DNA from: Setophaga petechia
Taxonomy: Eukaryota; Chordata; Aves; Passeriformes; Parulidae
Reading direction: 5' to 3'
Assembly (NCBI GenBank): GCA_024362935.1
Contig: JANCRA010000007.1
Coordinates: forward strand, 8,620,503 to 8,684,502
Length of the DNA stretch: 64,000 nucleotides
The position numbers and the translations under genes were made by a program. Below are positions 1 to 14,700 of this stretch, piece by piece; the stretch's first letter is position 1, and each line of letters opens with the position of its first letter. The notes below the pieces were generated by a model, which was not told the origin of the DNA, searched no databases, and saw only the letters and a list, made by a program, of their open reading frames with translations.

Positions 1-998
1 TACACTATCATGGCATTCCCACAGGGATTCCTTCTTGCAGCATCCTTCAGTAAGCAAATCCACAAAAAGAAAATAAAAAATTAAGCACCCAAATAGCCAC
101 TTTCAGTATTTCTGCCCCTCACAGAAAGCACACATTCAATCTGACAAATCAGATTTTTTTTAAGTGACCAAATGTGCATCTATGAGCAAAGTCAATTCCA
201 CTTTGTAACGCTCCACATGGCAGAGGCAGGAGAGCTGAGCATGAGCAGGAATTTGCACACATAGAGCTACAAATTTACTGCTGGAAATCTCAGTGGGAGT
301 GTTTGGCATTAGAGGATTTTAAGCCAATTCCACAAAAAAAGCTTGCATTTTCCTGAAGCCCAGTGTTTTCACAGCTTACTTTCTTGGCTACTACTCTCCT
401 CCAGCACTGCAAAACCAAGTTTACATTATTTGACATTGCACTGGACACAAATCCAATCAGCTGGATGAAAGCTGCACTCAAAATTAATCATTTTTATTGC
501 CATCTTGGTTTACTTACACACATTCTAACTCTGTGATTTTTTTAGTAGAAATTGCCAATATCCTCAGCTCCCATGGACTAGAAATTAATATTTAGCGTTC
601 CTGGTATTTTAAGTCATCCATATGTTTTGATGCAAAATAAGACATCTGGTAAATGTTTAACTTGCAGCCATCAAAACTGCAACTTCATGGAAGCTGCACA
701 AAGACATCAAACAGGAATAGTGACATGTTAAACACTGAATCACTGGTTTAGGACAGTAATTAAAGTACACATCAATAGCATTTACACAGCAGCATTTAGC
801 AGCTTTTCCTTAGGATATTCATTAAGTAAGAACCTCAGAATTGTGTCTGATCTGATTTCCAAGACAAGGATATGTATTGGAAATCCATGCCAGACACCTA
901 TGAACAGAAATGTTTAATCCCTCCCTCCACCTTTTGTAATATGCATTTTCACCACCTTCCTCCTTTGCACCTCCCATCTGTTTTCCCATTTACACCAT

Positions 999-1046
999 CT
1001 TTGGCACTAACTCTTTATCATTCTTTGGCACTAACTCTTTATCACT
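999..1046. repeat. 24-bp tandem pair
   Basis: CTTTGGCACTAACTCTTTAT starts at 999 and again at 1023, in a pyrimidine-rich part of intron 3. Confidence 0.85.
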
Positions 1047-4000
1047 CTATTCTTTCAAAACCCTCATTTCTTTAAGACTCCCACTCCAACCTCACATTTC
1101 CTGCCATCCCACCTACCTCCTTCCAACTGGCTTCAGTCTCCTCATCAGCCTCTCATTTCCTCTCAGTGTCTCTCTCCATTCCACTTCATTCCCAACTCTG
1201 TCCTTTCCCACAGCTTTGTTCCCATTAACAAGAGCCCATTTGCCTTTCCCTTTCACAGGAGTTAATACAGGGGGAAGATGTTGCCAGCAGCCCTCTGAGA
1301 CTGGCCATGGCTGGTGAGCATTGCCAGATGGTTTTGGTCTCTCCAGCTAAACGAACCCAATTCCAAAGCCAAACCTACCAGAGTGCTTAACAAGCATTTA
1401 CCATAAAAACACAAATTTTTTTAAACATTAAAAATCTGGACCAAAAAAAAATCACCAGAATACCAGCTATGCCCAGGATTTTGTTCTCTTTAGATTTGAC
1501 TTCCTTTACAGACAAAATAATCTTGCCAAGTAATCATGGAATTAAATGACCAGCACAGTTTTATGCAAGGTTAAGTTTGTACAGATGAAAAGTCTAAAAT
1601 TCTGAAAACTCTATTACAGCTATTTTTCAGATATTCCCTCCTATTGCTACTTCAGAAAAATCCTATGATTCAAATTACAGTTTCCAGAGGAAATCATTAA
1701 AGAGACCAGAATTTCTATCAATGATGGTTTTGTAAGTTTGCACTCTGCCTTTGGCACAGACTCTGTCTATATTTAGAATGCACAGTATAAAGAATACTTG
1801 AAATCAAAGCACACAAAAATATCAGAATTTTACAAGTAATACATCAAATTTGCAGGGGGAGGATGATACTCATGTACACTGTAATTTCAGAAGGTTTATA
1901 GGACCTGATCAGGGTTGGAGCAGGGAATGCAGCAGCCAGCCCTACCTGCAAGTGCTCCTGTCCCCTGGAAAGCCTCTTTGGGGAAGTTACAGAAACACTG
2001 TATCAAAACCTGGAAAGACTATAATTTTTTTTTGGTCAGCTACAGAATATCACACATTACACATAATTGCTTCAAAGTATAAAAATGTAGTGTTCTCCCC
2101 AGTAATATTCAAGGGCATATGATCTTTTTTTCCTTCAAAGTGTGACAAGACTCTTAAGTAGATTTCCATCATGCATCTTTGTTTCTCTAAGCTTTTGAGA
2201 GCTGGAGGGTTCTGGCCTCTTCCACTCAAAGCATTTTTTGTTCCAAACCAAAACAAGAATTCAAGTCCTATTTGCTAACCTGACATATCATTGCCACTCA
2301 CTGAATAATGCTTAATTGTGCTTAATGCATAATTGGTGTGTTGAAATTAGCACCCTCAGTTAGTCATACTAGTGTCAGATATTTTAATTCAGTAATGCAT
2401 TATTTTGGCAGCAAGAACTTCTCAGCCATTGGGATTGAAACACATGGTAGCAGGAGCATGTCATACTCTACAAAAATGAAACATGACACTTGGCCTTTTT
2501 TAACACTTCTCCAACCAAACCCAAGGAGGAGCACATGGTGACAAAAGAACAAAAATGTACTATGGACACTTAACACTAGGAGTTCATCTTCTCTCATGAA
2601 AAATACTCAAAAGGATGAATAATTCTTTCTCTGAAGAAAAAAGCACTAGAGTAATACAAATAGCATTAGTTTTGCTGCAACAAGGTCAAACAAAAACAAG
2701 TTTAATACCACTCTAAGGAGTGAAAGAGAAAAAACTTGTAATTTCCCAGATCCTTTACCAGATCTGACTGAAATTTTATTTTATGAAGCAACTGCACAGA
2801 TAAGAAACCATGTTACTCCCCCCTCCCCAAACACTGCCAGCATTCTCAAGAAACATTGCAGAGCACCCTTTATCTCCTGGCATGAGCAACTTTCAATTGC
2901 ATTGCAGAATCATATGTGCAATTCATCTACTTTGAAGATATGACCAAATTTTTTATAAAGAAATCTACTTATATACACAGTCCTTAGCCAGACAATTGCA
3001 TAACAGGGTGAATCTTTTTTCCTGTTTTTAGTGAGGTCAAATAAGAGCTGCAAAGGAATTTTGCTGCACGCAGAGAGCGCTGACACAGAATACCCAAACC
3101 AATGGTTCTGTTGTCATGGGCACCAACAAGGAAAAGGTTTTTAAATGCCAAGATTTTTGAGAAAACCTTTACTGAACTGGTATAAAGTCAGACCCACAAC
3201 TTTACACCTTGGGAACCAAAACTAAACAGCTTCAGGAAAAATTCTGCTGACAAAAGAGCACTGGCCCCCACAACCCAGCGGCCCTGAATGCCCCCTGCGT
3301 CAGTGGGACTGGCACCAGGGCATGCCAGGCTGCAGGGCTGAGCTGCCTAGCAGGGAGCCATGGAGGCAGGGGACAGCCTGGAAGCACGCAGCAAGGCAGG
3401 AGACAGAGGGAAGACCACAATTGTGCTGTTTGCCAGCTGTGGAAACAATTATGTCTCCCTGATTTTGTTTCTAGCAGAAGTGGTTACCAGTCTTGCCTTA
3501 GCAAGTGCTTGGAAAAGGCACAAGTGAGTGCACCTTTATCATTATTCACGTGTGGAATAATGCTGTCCTGGGGTCTGGTGATCAAACCCATTGTGCCTTC
3601 TGCTATTACATGAAGGTGTCTCAAACTGCTGCACTGGGATCCCCTTTCCATCTGCAGCTGGGAAAGACTCATCAAGTGAACTCCACAGCCCATCCTGCAG
3701 CACCTTTCTGGTGCCTGCAGTGTAACCAGGTGAAAAGCTCCTCTCCTGAGGGAGCACGGGCCCACAGCAGCCATCAAACCACCACCTCCCTCACCTCACT
3801 GCATCAGGGAGGGACAGGGGCTGTTTCCTGGACTTTAAGGGTGGGGAGCCACATGAGCAGAGGAAGGCACTGGAGCAGCAGCAGGTTTAAGTGGCTGGCA
3901 GAGCTCCAGCTGGGATAAAGTACATTACTCTCTGTAAGCTGTAGGATGACTTGGGGCAAGCTGAGCCAACACTTCTATTGATGTGCACACTGAAATCAGT

Positions 4001-5351
4001 GCTGAGACTAAACAAATTAACCCTTGATAATGGACCAATACAAAAGTTACCTCTGTTTGCTTAAGCATCCAGGCACTTGAGAGGTTTAGATGCCATCTTC
4101 TCTCCATCACTCTACATCCCTTCATCCCTAGCTAAAGGAACAGGAAGAGTCATCACTCCATACATTTTGGTTCCTAGCAAGAATTAGGGTTACAGCCTTT
4201 CAGTTGGCACAGTTTTCAGAAGTATCTTAGTGGGTGAGAAGCTCAAGTTTGTCAGAAAAACTCCACCTATCACTGCAGGTCACCAAGGACCTGAGTAATT
4301 CCCCTACCCCCTTTTTTTAAATTGGAGCTTAAGGCTCTAAACCAATTAAGTGGCTATTCATAGCACAGAATTTAAGATAGGAAAATTAGTTGATTATATC
4401 CCACATTCACTTGATCAGGTTTGGTTTTGGGGTTTTATTGTAGCTAGAAACAGCACACAAAGATATGAAAGTAGGTCAAGAGCAGGAGTTGACCCAACCT
4501 ATGAAAGAACACTGTTAGAGTTCTTGGTTCACTGACAGCACTTGGTAGTCCTGGGATGCTGTGTGACCTTCCCAGGTGGGGTGGATTCCTCATTTAAGAC
4601 TCAGGTGCAAAGTAAAACTCAGTGTCTTGTTGCATTTGCAGAAATAAAACATCAATTTCTTCTACAGTAACTCAAAGAGTGTTAAAAAAATTAAAATTAA
4701 AAAATTAAAAGTGTTTTCCTTTAAGATTGATAAATCAGCAACCCAGGTAAGTAGTGGCAGGCACACAAGCAGTGCCAGCACATGAAGTTCTGTCTCCTAT
4801 TATTCACAACATTTTAATGCACTTTTAGATGTTACATATGCCTACAATGGAAAAGATTGCAATTTTAGAAGTGAACAAAATTATAGGAGGGCTTTTAATC
4901 CTATTAATATGAGTACTTTTACCACACATTTTACTTGGGTATAGTCTTTAAAAAAGTAGCAGGATTCAGTTATGTATTGAAAGAATTAAGAATAAATCTA
5001 CTGTAACTAAGAAAAGTAGCTTCTGTAAGAAAAAGTTTTCATGCAACTTTAACCATCTCTGGAATCCCCAATCTTTAATTTCTGTGGTTTTCCCACAATA
5101 CAGCTAGCTCCAAATAACTTTCTAACAAAATTATAATCAGGCATAATATGTATGCAACGTGAAAAAGGAAAAAAAAAAAAAAACAACTAATGCCTGTTTG
5201 GCCCAGAGGAAGGAAATAATTTAAGGAAACCACTAAAACCTCTGTTATGGCTGCAACTATATTAAGAAGGAGTAACATGTATGTAAAGCCTTAAAGAAAA
5301 GGAAAAAACCAAAGACCTAAAAATAAGGTGATCCTAACAGTCATTATTTTA

Positions 5352-5552
5352 TATGGAATCACAGGATCTTTAAGGTTGGAAAAGGCCTCCAAGATCATGA
5401 AGTCCAACCTTTGACTGAACACCACCTTGTCAATTAAGCCATGACAGTGAGTGCCACGATGCCTTGGTTTTTTTTTTTGAACACTTCCAAGGATGGTAAC
5501 TCCACCACCTCCCTGTTCCAATTTCCCAATTCTTCACCACTCCTTCAGGAAG
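5352..5552 (-). mobile_element. CR1-type LINE fragment, 3' end, antisense
   Basis: The plus strand starts with GGAATCACAGGATC, continues TTTAAGGTTGGAAAAGGCCTC and AAGTCCAACC, and later has CACTTCCAAGGATGG and ACTCCACCACCTCCCTGTTCC. These are the reverse complement of the well-known 3' untranslated region of avian CR1 elements, with the 3' tail at the left. About 200 bp remain, a typical 5'-truncated dead copy in intron 3. Confidence 0.8.
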
Positions 5553-8500
5553 ATATGCACACAACCACACAGAGCACAGCATTATCAGCTTAGGAGTTGC
5601 ATGAGACAAAGAAGCAAACAGCCTAAACTGTTGGGAATTTTCTAGTTGCTTTTATGTTTATTTGACTGAACTAGGACTTGGCTAATTTCTTGGGGAAATT
5701 TCAGGTTATATAACCGCCCTTTGCAGACATGCCAGCATCTGAAGAACACCAAGACACCTGGTACTTAGAAAAGATGAGGTATGTAATGCAAATCTAGTGT
5801 TTCAGCAATCCCAGCAATAACTGGAAGCAGAGAAATCTATTAATTCCACGAAATTCCACATTTACTACAAATTACCATCAATCCAATGAGAATCTCCTGA
5901 AGCAAGGGTCCAAACCCCCCTGATACCACACCGGTACTTCTCCCTCTACTCAATTTCTCAACATCCGCCTCATTGAGCTCTCTGGCTTGCTTAGGGGTGT
6001 TTTGGTTTGGTGGAGGTTTGGGGTTGTGGTTTTTGGTTGGCTGGGTGTTTGCTGGGGGAAGGAAACTCTAGAGACTTCCAGACAGGCTACAAGAGGTTAC
6101 AGTGATGTTTAAAGTTCACAAGACTCCTAGATAATGATGCTGTGGAAGGTTATTAACTCTTCTATTATCTCTGATATTTAATAATAGAATACTGGGTTTG
6201 GACAGAAGCATTGACAAAGTCCTGCTCACATCCATTATCTGAGGTGGGTTTTTTGCAGAGTGGAATTCCTGCATGGCAGTCTCTGCTCTGTACAAATGTG
6301 GGATTCAGCTCAGCTGCAGTACAAAGAGCAATATTGCATAACTTATGATGCACTTGTGTTTTAAGCAGTGATGTAATCCCTCCATGGAACACGTGTGTAA
6401 ATGATGAAGTGCTTGCAATGGGATGCTGAACTGGCAGGCACAGCTCTGAAACACTCATGGATTAACCACTCCTGGGATATTGTACTGCTGGAGGTTTAGC
6501 TTTAAAAGCAGCTCATGCTCTTTTCAAACAAGATTGCATTGACAAACTGAATTGAGAAAATTAAGTATTTTTGAAAAAAACCCCAAATTACCTAAAAAGC
6601 CTAAAATCAAATTTATCAGAAAGCCTATGGGAAAAGAAGAAATAACCTAGCATTTTATCTGCACACTTTCCTAAGGCTGCAGAGTCTGACACTGCAGTTC
6701 TTGGTTCTCTGCCTCCCTGTTTCATCTGAAAATATAAACTTCAGCTTCTATCACAGTACTGGGAAACAACTGAAAGTTGATTTAAAGGTCTGAAAGGACA
6801 AACATTTTAGCTTACTCTAGATATCTAAGGCAGTAACTCACAAGCTTGGCCTTGAGTTCACTAAGCAGTGACATTTGTTTTAACAAAAGAGGAGGCTCTA
6901 CTTTTTATCACAATGCCTCCTGAAACAGGCAGAATGCTTCCCTTGCATCTAAACAACATTCCAATAAACCAAAGTGAACTTTTACTGATTTGACTGAAAT
7001 CTCTCTGGTTAATTCTCTCAAGCTTGGCATAAGTTATTATCTTCACTGGGCACGTTACCTTCACAGCTCAGGATGCAAAGAGGGAAAGAGTGGCACTTGG
7101 CTTGCAAGATAATTTGCAAAAGGCAAAGCTTAATGAAAGAATGAAACCAAATTGCCAGTGTAACCAAAAGTGCAAGCAGTGCCCAATGCCAGTTATTGCT
7201 GCCTTCCTTTCAGTACCTTCAGCACCACTATGTTTCTTGCTACTCTCCTTGGATATGAATTTAACATGCTCTGTACTTGTTTTGGAGATATGCTAATGAA
7301 AAACAGCAGGTATGAAATGCTTTGATAACAAAAGTTATCAAAGTTTAAATTTTCTGAAATTATTTAAAAAGAGAAAAGATTTGGTAAAAAGTAAAATCAA
7401 ATGGAAAAAGTACAAATAGATTTTTATTGACCAACTTAAAATGCATCAGTGATAAAAGATGAAAAATAGAAAAAAAGCAAAACAAAAAGTCACAATGCCA
7501 GAAAGAGCAAATAAGAGAAGAGGTACAATAAAGTAACCGCAGCTCAAGAGAGAAAGAAAAGAAATTGGTAATTTTAGGATATGATACAGATAAAGAGCTG
7601 GAGACTAAAAAAAACACAAGAGGAATGAAAACATGGGAGTGAGAGGAAGAAAAAAGAGCAAGAGAAGTCCTTTCTAAAAGGGAGTGGAAGGGACCCCAGC
7701 GTTCTTACCTGCTCTGCAAGTTCCATTTATCTTACATTTCCCCTTACCATCTTTTTTAACTACTCAAAATATTCCCTGCTGCAGCTCTCTGATCATCCTG
7801 CTGCTTAGAGACACTACGTTTCCAAGAGCTGAAGGGATTCTTATGGTGGCTGCTCCCCAGAAGCTATTCCAAGCTGCATTCTGAGCACACACATCCCACA
7901 GCCTCTTTATGGCTGTTGGAATGCAAAGGGACACAGGGGTATGGGCGAGGGAGGATTTAGAAATAAAAAGGAGTAATGAATATAGGTGAAATGTGAACTC
8001 CCATATATCCATTTCCTAGAGAACAGCTTCAGTACCCATCCCCAAGCACTGCTGCTGGCTAACATGACATTCACCTGCTTCCAAGGCATTGAGCATTCCA
8101 GTTCCATACAAACAGATGGGGAAACATATGGGCATGTACAGTGAGGGTTAGACACCCAGCAAATGAACAAGAACACCCCTCTGCAAAAGTAAAAATTATC
8201 CATGGCTAGATCTGAGGAACAGCCACCCTGGTCCCCCATTGAGCATCAATGACAGCACAGCAGAAAGGGCTGGACAACAAGAACAAGACAGGTCAGCATT
8301 TCAGAAAGGGAGAGGGAAAATCCCATTATCTTATGCCTGCCTGGAAAATGTTTGTGGAACTACAGCATCTGATCATTTAGGATTTGGCAATCCACTCATG
8401 CTTTCATACCACTGAATAAATCTTTAAAAGACAATTAACAGCATTCCAAAGGAACAGTAACTACAACAGAGTGAAAAAGCATGGTGAGAGCCAGAGTTAC

Positions 8501-10719
8501 TGTCTCTCAATTTGGTTTTTAATTCACCAGACTAAAGAAGATCCCAGACCTCCAGAACATGAGGCTTTGATACACCCTGAGCTCTACAGCACCAGTGCAA
8601 AGCAGAGCAAACCCTGCCAGTGCCAATTCTTTCATTACTGATGGAATCAGTCATGAAGTGCTTTAAATTGTTCACTTCCCTCCCTAAATCCTTCATGTTA
8701 TGGGATCTCTTTGGCAACCTGAACAAATGGCTTGCTTTAAGATGCTGTGGAAGATTTATGTGTTTGTGTGTTTTCTAAACATTTATTTCTAAATGCTTTA
8801 ACCCTCCCTCATCACTAGAGTAAGGCTACAGCATCTGGTGTTCATTAAAACCAGGAAATTCCTGTTTTGCCCTTATGAAACTGTTGAGAGTTGATAATAG
8901 TTTTTTAAATTTAGCTTTAGTGATGATGTGTTTTACAAAATACATTAAATAATGAGTTGAATTAGCAAATTCTTAAAATCTGCTTATGCTTAATTCAGAC
9001 ATTAGTCTTCTGCAATTCAAAAACCCCATCAGAAAATATTTATGAAGTTAATGAATTACCATTATGATACTTAAAATACAGAATTTTTGACTCATCAATT
9101 TAAAAGTTGTAATTAATATAAGAGAAAAGAAATGATACAGAGGATCACAAGTCATCTACTCTTGGTGCTTCACTATAGCACATTTTTTTCTAAAAGATCA
9201 CAAAAGGATTCTGGATCTTGTAGAGAACTTATTCCTCATCCTCATCCTTACTGAATCTTACTGTGTACACCTTGGCTGTAAATTTCAATATCTTTATGTT
9301 TCAATTTAAAACAAAACATGGTTTGTTCTTATTGATTTAGTATCAGTAGTGTCTAATTAAAACTGTCACCAGCAATGAGAAGAATGATATCATTGAGCCT
9401 TGAGTGCTTCATGACAGACTGACAACATCACAGGAAGAAAAGCAATGTTTTCCTAACGACTGTTTTTCCCCTATATTGGGAGGAAACCTGTGAATGACCT
9501 AAGGCCACAACACACAGGATGTGAGGCTGCTGGAACCACAAGCAGATTATGCTGCAAAACTATACAAAAAATCTGGGATGTCTGGGTGATGCCTGGGCGT
9601 GGGGCTGGCATTTTGCGTGGGGCTGGGGTAAAGCTCTGCCCACCCAGAGCTGCTGCTCCCTCATGAGTGACTCAGGCTCTCAGCCCCAGCCAAGGAGGCA
9701 GACAGGGCATGCTCTGAGTTCAAGTCCCTGCAGAGCCAGCCAGTTATTTGTTGCAGACTCTCCTCTCAATCACAAAATGTCATTAAGTGAAGCTAAGAAT
9801 ATGTTAAACACTTGGAATATTTACCCCTATATAAACAGCTGCTGTAGCTGCAAATGGAAAGTTATAGAATTGCAAACAATTGGTATTAAGTGTAAACAGA
9901 TCATATAAACTACACCTTATTTCACAAGAAATAGGAACCTCAGGGTTAAGGGGTTCTTTGTACACAGGCTGTAATTTACTATCTCAGGTGTACATACACA
10001 CAACCCAGCACACCAGAGATGGCCAGAGAGTACAAGTCTTAACTCTAGAGCCACCCTGAAATCCACAGGCATTTGAAACACTTTTTTTAATAGTTTAGCA
10101 TATTGCTAAAATGTCTTGTTTACAGCCCATCACTATCTCACTATCTAAAGTTTCTTTTGGCACAAGGACATTGCAGGATAATCATTCCCACTGCAGATTC
10201 ACTCAGTATGCCCAACTGCAATATGTGTTCCCTTTCCTCAATTTTTACTTTTATCAGCCCATAACTCTTTTAGCTGTTTTATTTCCCGTGGCACTCAAAT
10301 TCATTCTGTGCATTGATAGAGCTTCACCACATTATCTTCTACTTGAAGTCGCTAATAAATAGGTTAAATTAATTTAACTTAAAGCTGCACCTCCAAGTAC
10401 CAATGCAGAAACCCAACCAACCACCTCTCTAACCCCTCTTTTTTTGCCTTTTATTCATGCTTTTCATCTTCATAACTAAGCCCACTTAAATTAGGGGGGG
10501 AAAGTCACAAGCACCACTTCATTTCTTATTTTCTATCCTCAGAAGAAAAACTCTTGTGCCTCAGCTTGCTGAGGAGCATTAGGCGTGCATCAATTCCCAG
10601 CACCCCAAGGAGAGGGCACACAGAACTCCCCAGGTTTGCACAGAGACCTTGTCACTCCTGCATGACTACAAATGTTAGTTCCACACATTAATGCCTACAT
10701 ACACAACATCTCCATTTTC

Positions 10720-10848
10720 CCCAGTCTTAATTCCTTCCCCATTTAAGCAAGATTCCTTTTCCATGCAAGTGGGGAAAAGAAAAATTGAAATCAATTTGGA
10801 CTTTAACACCATGTGGGAAACAATCTCACTTTACGCCATAAAAATTTT
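10720..10848. repeat. Dispersed repeat pair, copy A
   Basis: From CCCAGTCTTAATTCCTTCCCC to the CACTTTACGCCATAAA region this segment aligns collinearly with 15112-15255. The most conserved core is TTTGGACTTTAACACCATGTGGGAAA against CTTGGACTTCAATACC with ATGTGGGAAA, followed by a shared ACAATCTCACTTTAC. The orientation is the same. I do not recognise the element family; it could be an old transposon remnant or a segmental duplication. Confidence 0.75.
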
Positions 10849-11715
10849 ATTAATCCTGCACCTTTCTAAGAAGGTCATTTCTCTTCCCAAGAGATGTTAT
10901 TAATTTACTAAGGTTAGCCCACACCTCCACCTATACATTCTATATATAACATGGAGAGAAATTATATGAAATTCATTTTCTTGGTTTTCAAATATGTATC
11001 AGCCTGGACAGAAATGCATGCAGTGTTCCCAACTCCATTTTTTATGCAGAAGAGAAATTAAGTGTTGCTTTCAATCAGTCACAGCTATGACTCCTTAAGA
11101 ATAGAACAAGAAGGATTATTTCAGAGAGATGTCCAGACTGTATACTTAGTTCACACTAATAGGCTGGACTTCCAAAAGAAACATAATTTAAACCACAATA
11201 CCAGTCATTCCTAAGAAACAGCTCCACTTAGGTTTCTTAGAGAACCCAAAAGTGTGCAGGCTGTCCCTGTCAGGGACACAATGAGTATTTACTGTTCTGC
11301 TGGGCTTGGCCAACACTCATCTTTGTTCTCTACAGAAACAAACACAAAACCCCACAAAACACCCACTCATCTAAAATGTTACCAGAAACACTGGCTTTGG
11401 CTGCTGTAAAATAAAGAAACTGTTCTGATTAGATACAGAATCATACAGCAGAAGGCACACATGCTTAATACAACAGTTTTGATTAAATAAATACTCACAG
11501 AATTGCAAGCTCCTTAAAATGGGTTGGTGTATCAAATACCTATATAAAGCCAAGATAACTTCAACCAGAAATTTCTATAAGAAATGGCAGACCGAAATGG
11601 AAATACTTCAGGTGACCAGTATTGATGTGTGACTCTGAAAATCCAACTCTTTATTCTGTGGTTTTTACTATGCTAACAACAAATCCCACCTCATAATAAA
11701 AACAAAATAAAATAC

Positions 11716-11785
11716 CTTTTTTCGATTTTGCTCCAATCTTCAACTTTGATGGCCAAGCAATCTGTGTATTTGTTTCTTCCATAAT
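11716..11785 (-). CDS. BICC1: BICC1 coding exon 3
   Basis: Read on the minus strand after an acceptor ending TTTTTTAATAG, 70 nt encode IMEETNTQIAWPSKLKIGAK followed by SKK plus one base. This is essentially identical to the conserved vertebrate BICC1 sequence at the start of the first KH-type repeat, where such folds bind single-stranded RNA. The donor is AAAAAG|GTATTT, a weaker site, leaving phase 1. The next residue in the family is Asp (GAY), so the terminal G is consistent with an exon continuing DPHIKVSG. That next exon was looked for and not found between 1 and 11715, so it lies beyond the left edge. Confidence 0.95.
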
Positions 11786-14700
11786 CTATTAAAAAAGAAA
11801 GCATTTCCAAAGAATTAAGTTTTTATTTTTCTCCTGCAAAAGCATACGTTCATTTTCTGAAAATATGATGTTTACCATTTTTAAAACTGTTAAATATTAT
11901 TACTTTTAAATAGCACAAGCCATTAACTGCTTCTCTGGTTTTCTTGAGAACCTTTGTCTGTTAATAAGCATGGCTGAGTTCTGATCATTCAAAAGAACTC
12001 CACAGAGCAAACCCAAAATGCTCAACAGCTTCCATGAAGTTCAAATGACCACTAATAGCTACAGCAGACTCCACATCCATCTCTGAGGGAATTTCAAACC
12101 TTTACAATTCAACACAAATATTTCTTCAGTTACCTTTAAACGGTTCTTAAGCAAAGCCTATCAAATTTAAATTGAGTCTTTTTGAGTCTCCCTAAGTCAA
12201 AATATATTGGTCTGCCTCACTTTTACCCAAAAGCAGCTTTTCATTATAAGCTTATCCAGACTCCAGAATTTTTACTTCTCAGTTTAGCAGGTCAGAGCAG
12301 ACATTTGACAGCATTTATTTATTATGACACAGTGTGTAACCTATCTGTACATCTCCAACCAGCCAACAGGGAAAAACTGGGCACACACTCTTACACTGTG
12401 AAAAGCATGCAGTCATTTAGCTCAGGGTCAGCTCTCATTCTGCTGCTGCCTTGGGCTCAGTGAAAATTCCACCAGCCCTATTACAGGCAGATTATACTGA
12501 AATTTCATCTTGGCACAGAGCTGCAGAGCTTCACCAACCCATTTAGTTGTAACAAGGGAGAAGGAATTGCTTGGCACCAAGGACTTCAGACAGATGAATG
12601 GAAATGCAGCTCCTGGAAATGCTGGGCATGTCTACTGAGACTAAAGGACTTCTCTGCTATACCAAGGTCTCATCCACAAGCATGGTGAGCTCACAGCTCT
12701 CATCATACTCATGATGGAATGAGAACAATTACAATGTCAAAATAATTAGCAAAGCCACTTCCAAGAAGAAGACTAATGCATAAAGAAAACAGCTACAATA
12801 CCAGTATGTTTTCCATAACAGTATAATTCAGAATTAAGGCTGATTTCTCTAACAGTTCCTAATTCTTATCTTCTACATCCAAATCCCAAGGACACCACAA
12901 CAACTTCCAGATTAGCATGCCATGTGGAAAAACAAAGCATCAGCCAGACTTCATTATACTGTATTTTTGGTTTCAGCACTATTGGATAATAAGTTACAGC
13001 TGAAATAAAACATTTCCAGGAGGGTGAAATTCTACCAGCAACATACATATACTTTTCACCATTTTTCAATCCAGATGTGAAAAAAGCTGTTTCAAAGAAT
13101 TCACTTGTCTCTGATAAAAGGCTTTGGGTGAGGATTTTTTTTTAATTGTACAACAGGCAGTGAAATACACAGAAAATTGGAAGGCACTGGCTAAAAGGAA
13201 AAGGGAGATGCTAAAACAAAGATTGGTGCAGGACTGAGTTATAGAAGATCCAACATGAAAGGAACCACAAGAGAGGAGATAGAAGAAGAATGCATGTCAT
13301 TCAAGGCAAGTGTTACATCCCATCAGTCCTTTACCCTCTCAATAAAGGTTGGAGACTTCTGTCTTGAAGAAATTAAATCCTCCCTATTTCTTATGATAAA
13401 CTAAAATAAAATGAAAGCCCACAATTTCACAGCTGCACATTCTGGGGACATATGAGAAAGATGCATAAAAGATCTTCAAAGGAAAAGCAGTCTGACTGCC
13501 AGCCACTGAGATTTGGCCATCTCGTATCCTTAAGCTCTTTGTAATGTTAAAAAATTGCCACATTAGACCAAAAAAGATAATTCAGTTTGGTCCCTACAAA
13601 GACAAGTTTATCTCCTATCCTAGACAGTTAGGCAAAAAAAAAAAAAGTCAGGATGCATTTAAATGAAGTACAGGTACTGAAGTATCAAAATGCTCAGTCT
13701 GTGTCAGCTTTCAACTCCAGCTGTAATGTTACAATAAATCAGGACTTTCCTAAGAACACTTAAAAAAATTAAAATACACTGCTTACTTCTTAAACTATCA
13801 TTGTGTTTAAGTTACCACTTATGTATTGTATTTGTTATAACAGTAGAGTGTAACAAAGCTCTGGAAAACTTGGAACTGAGTTTTTATGACAGCAGTTAAA
13901 CTTGAAAGTAAAGATGATCTTTAAGACTGCATAGATCACTGCTGCACCAACTTTTTGTTTCAGCTTTACCATTCAAACCCAGGCAATTTTAAGTGACAAG
14001 ATTTTATTTTTTCCCCTGAAAAATCTGGAATAATTCCATGACAAGCTCAAGTGCATGTTGCAATGGAACTGCTTCATTAGTGAAAACAGTATTATGCCAC
14101 ATAGCCTGAGAACAGGGGTTCTGCCCTCACATGAAACAGAGAACTCTCGAGTGCTCCAGCTATAACACATGCATTGCAATTGTATAAATACTTGAGTTAC
14201 ATAACATTCAGAGGAAATTCAGCCTAGGGATGACTCAGAGTTCATGATCTCTGCAGAACAGCACCTCTGCATAGCTTCCCTCATTTCCACACAAAATAAG
14301 AGATAGAGTGAGTACTAATCAGTGCTCTCCTTGCCTTGAGGGATCAACTGACCAAAGGGATCAGGCATTCCTGTCAGCAAGGTTTAATAACCTCATGCTT
14401 CTTCTCAAAATGAAGGAAAACCTAAGAAATGGTCTTTCTACAACTTTCCTTCCTCCACTTTGCCCAAGTGTAATTGTAGTGTTTACAAGCCAAAATATGT
14501 AAGCTATTCTCAGTGGAGAAAAAACAGAAGAGGACAAGACACTGGAAGACACCAACAAAACAAATCAGACTGTACTCTGACCCTGAAAAAACTGGCTGTA
14601 GCTGCATATCATTGGGCCTTCAAGAAAAAAAAAAAGTCTAAATGTAAGGCAGCTGGAAGACAAGATTTTGGCTTCCTTGTATTCCAGCTTGAAAAGTTTA

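Larger units (their letters stand above)
1..11715 (-). other. BICC1 intron 3, donor-side part
   Basis: This stretch is AT-rich intronic DNA starting at the exon 3 donor (11715) and running off the left edge. It holds a short CR1 fragment near 5352-5552, a 24-bp tandem pair near 999-1046, a 10-bp-arm inverted repeat at 7320-7343 (arms CTTTGATAAC, spacer AAAA), homopolymer A/T runs, and one copy of a dispersed segment at 10720-10848. No further BICC1 exon and no RNA gene was recognised. The open frames here (longest about 137 codons, near 3505-3918) lack family similarity, splice context and codon bias that I can recognise. Confidence 0.85.

Noticed and set aside
3505..3918. 137-codon plus-strand frame in intron 3
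   Set aside because: No recognised domain, no splice context, and several overlapping frames on both strands are equally open.
1..11715. BICC1 exon 4 (DPHIKVSGKKED...)
   Set aside because: Looked for on the minus strand and not found; it must lie left of the window.
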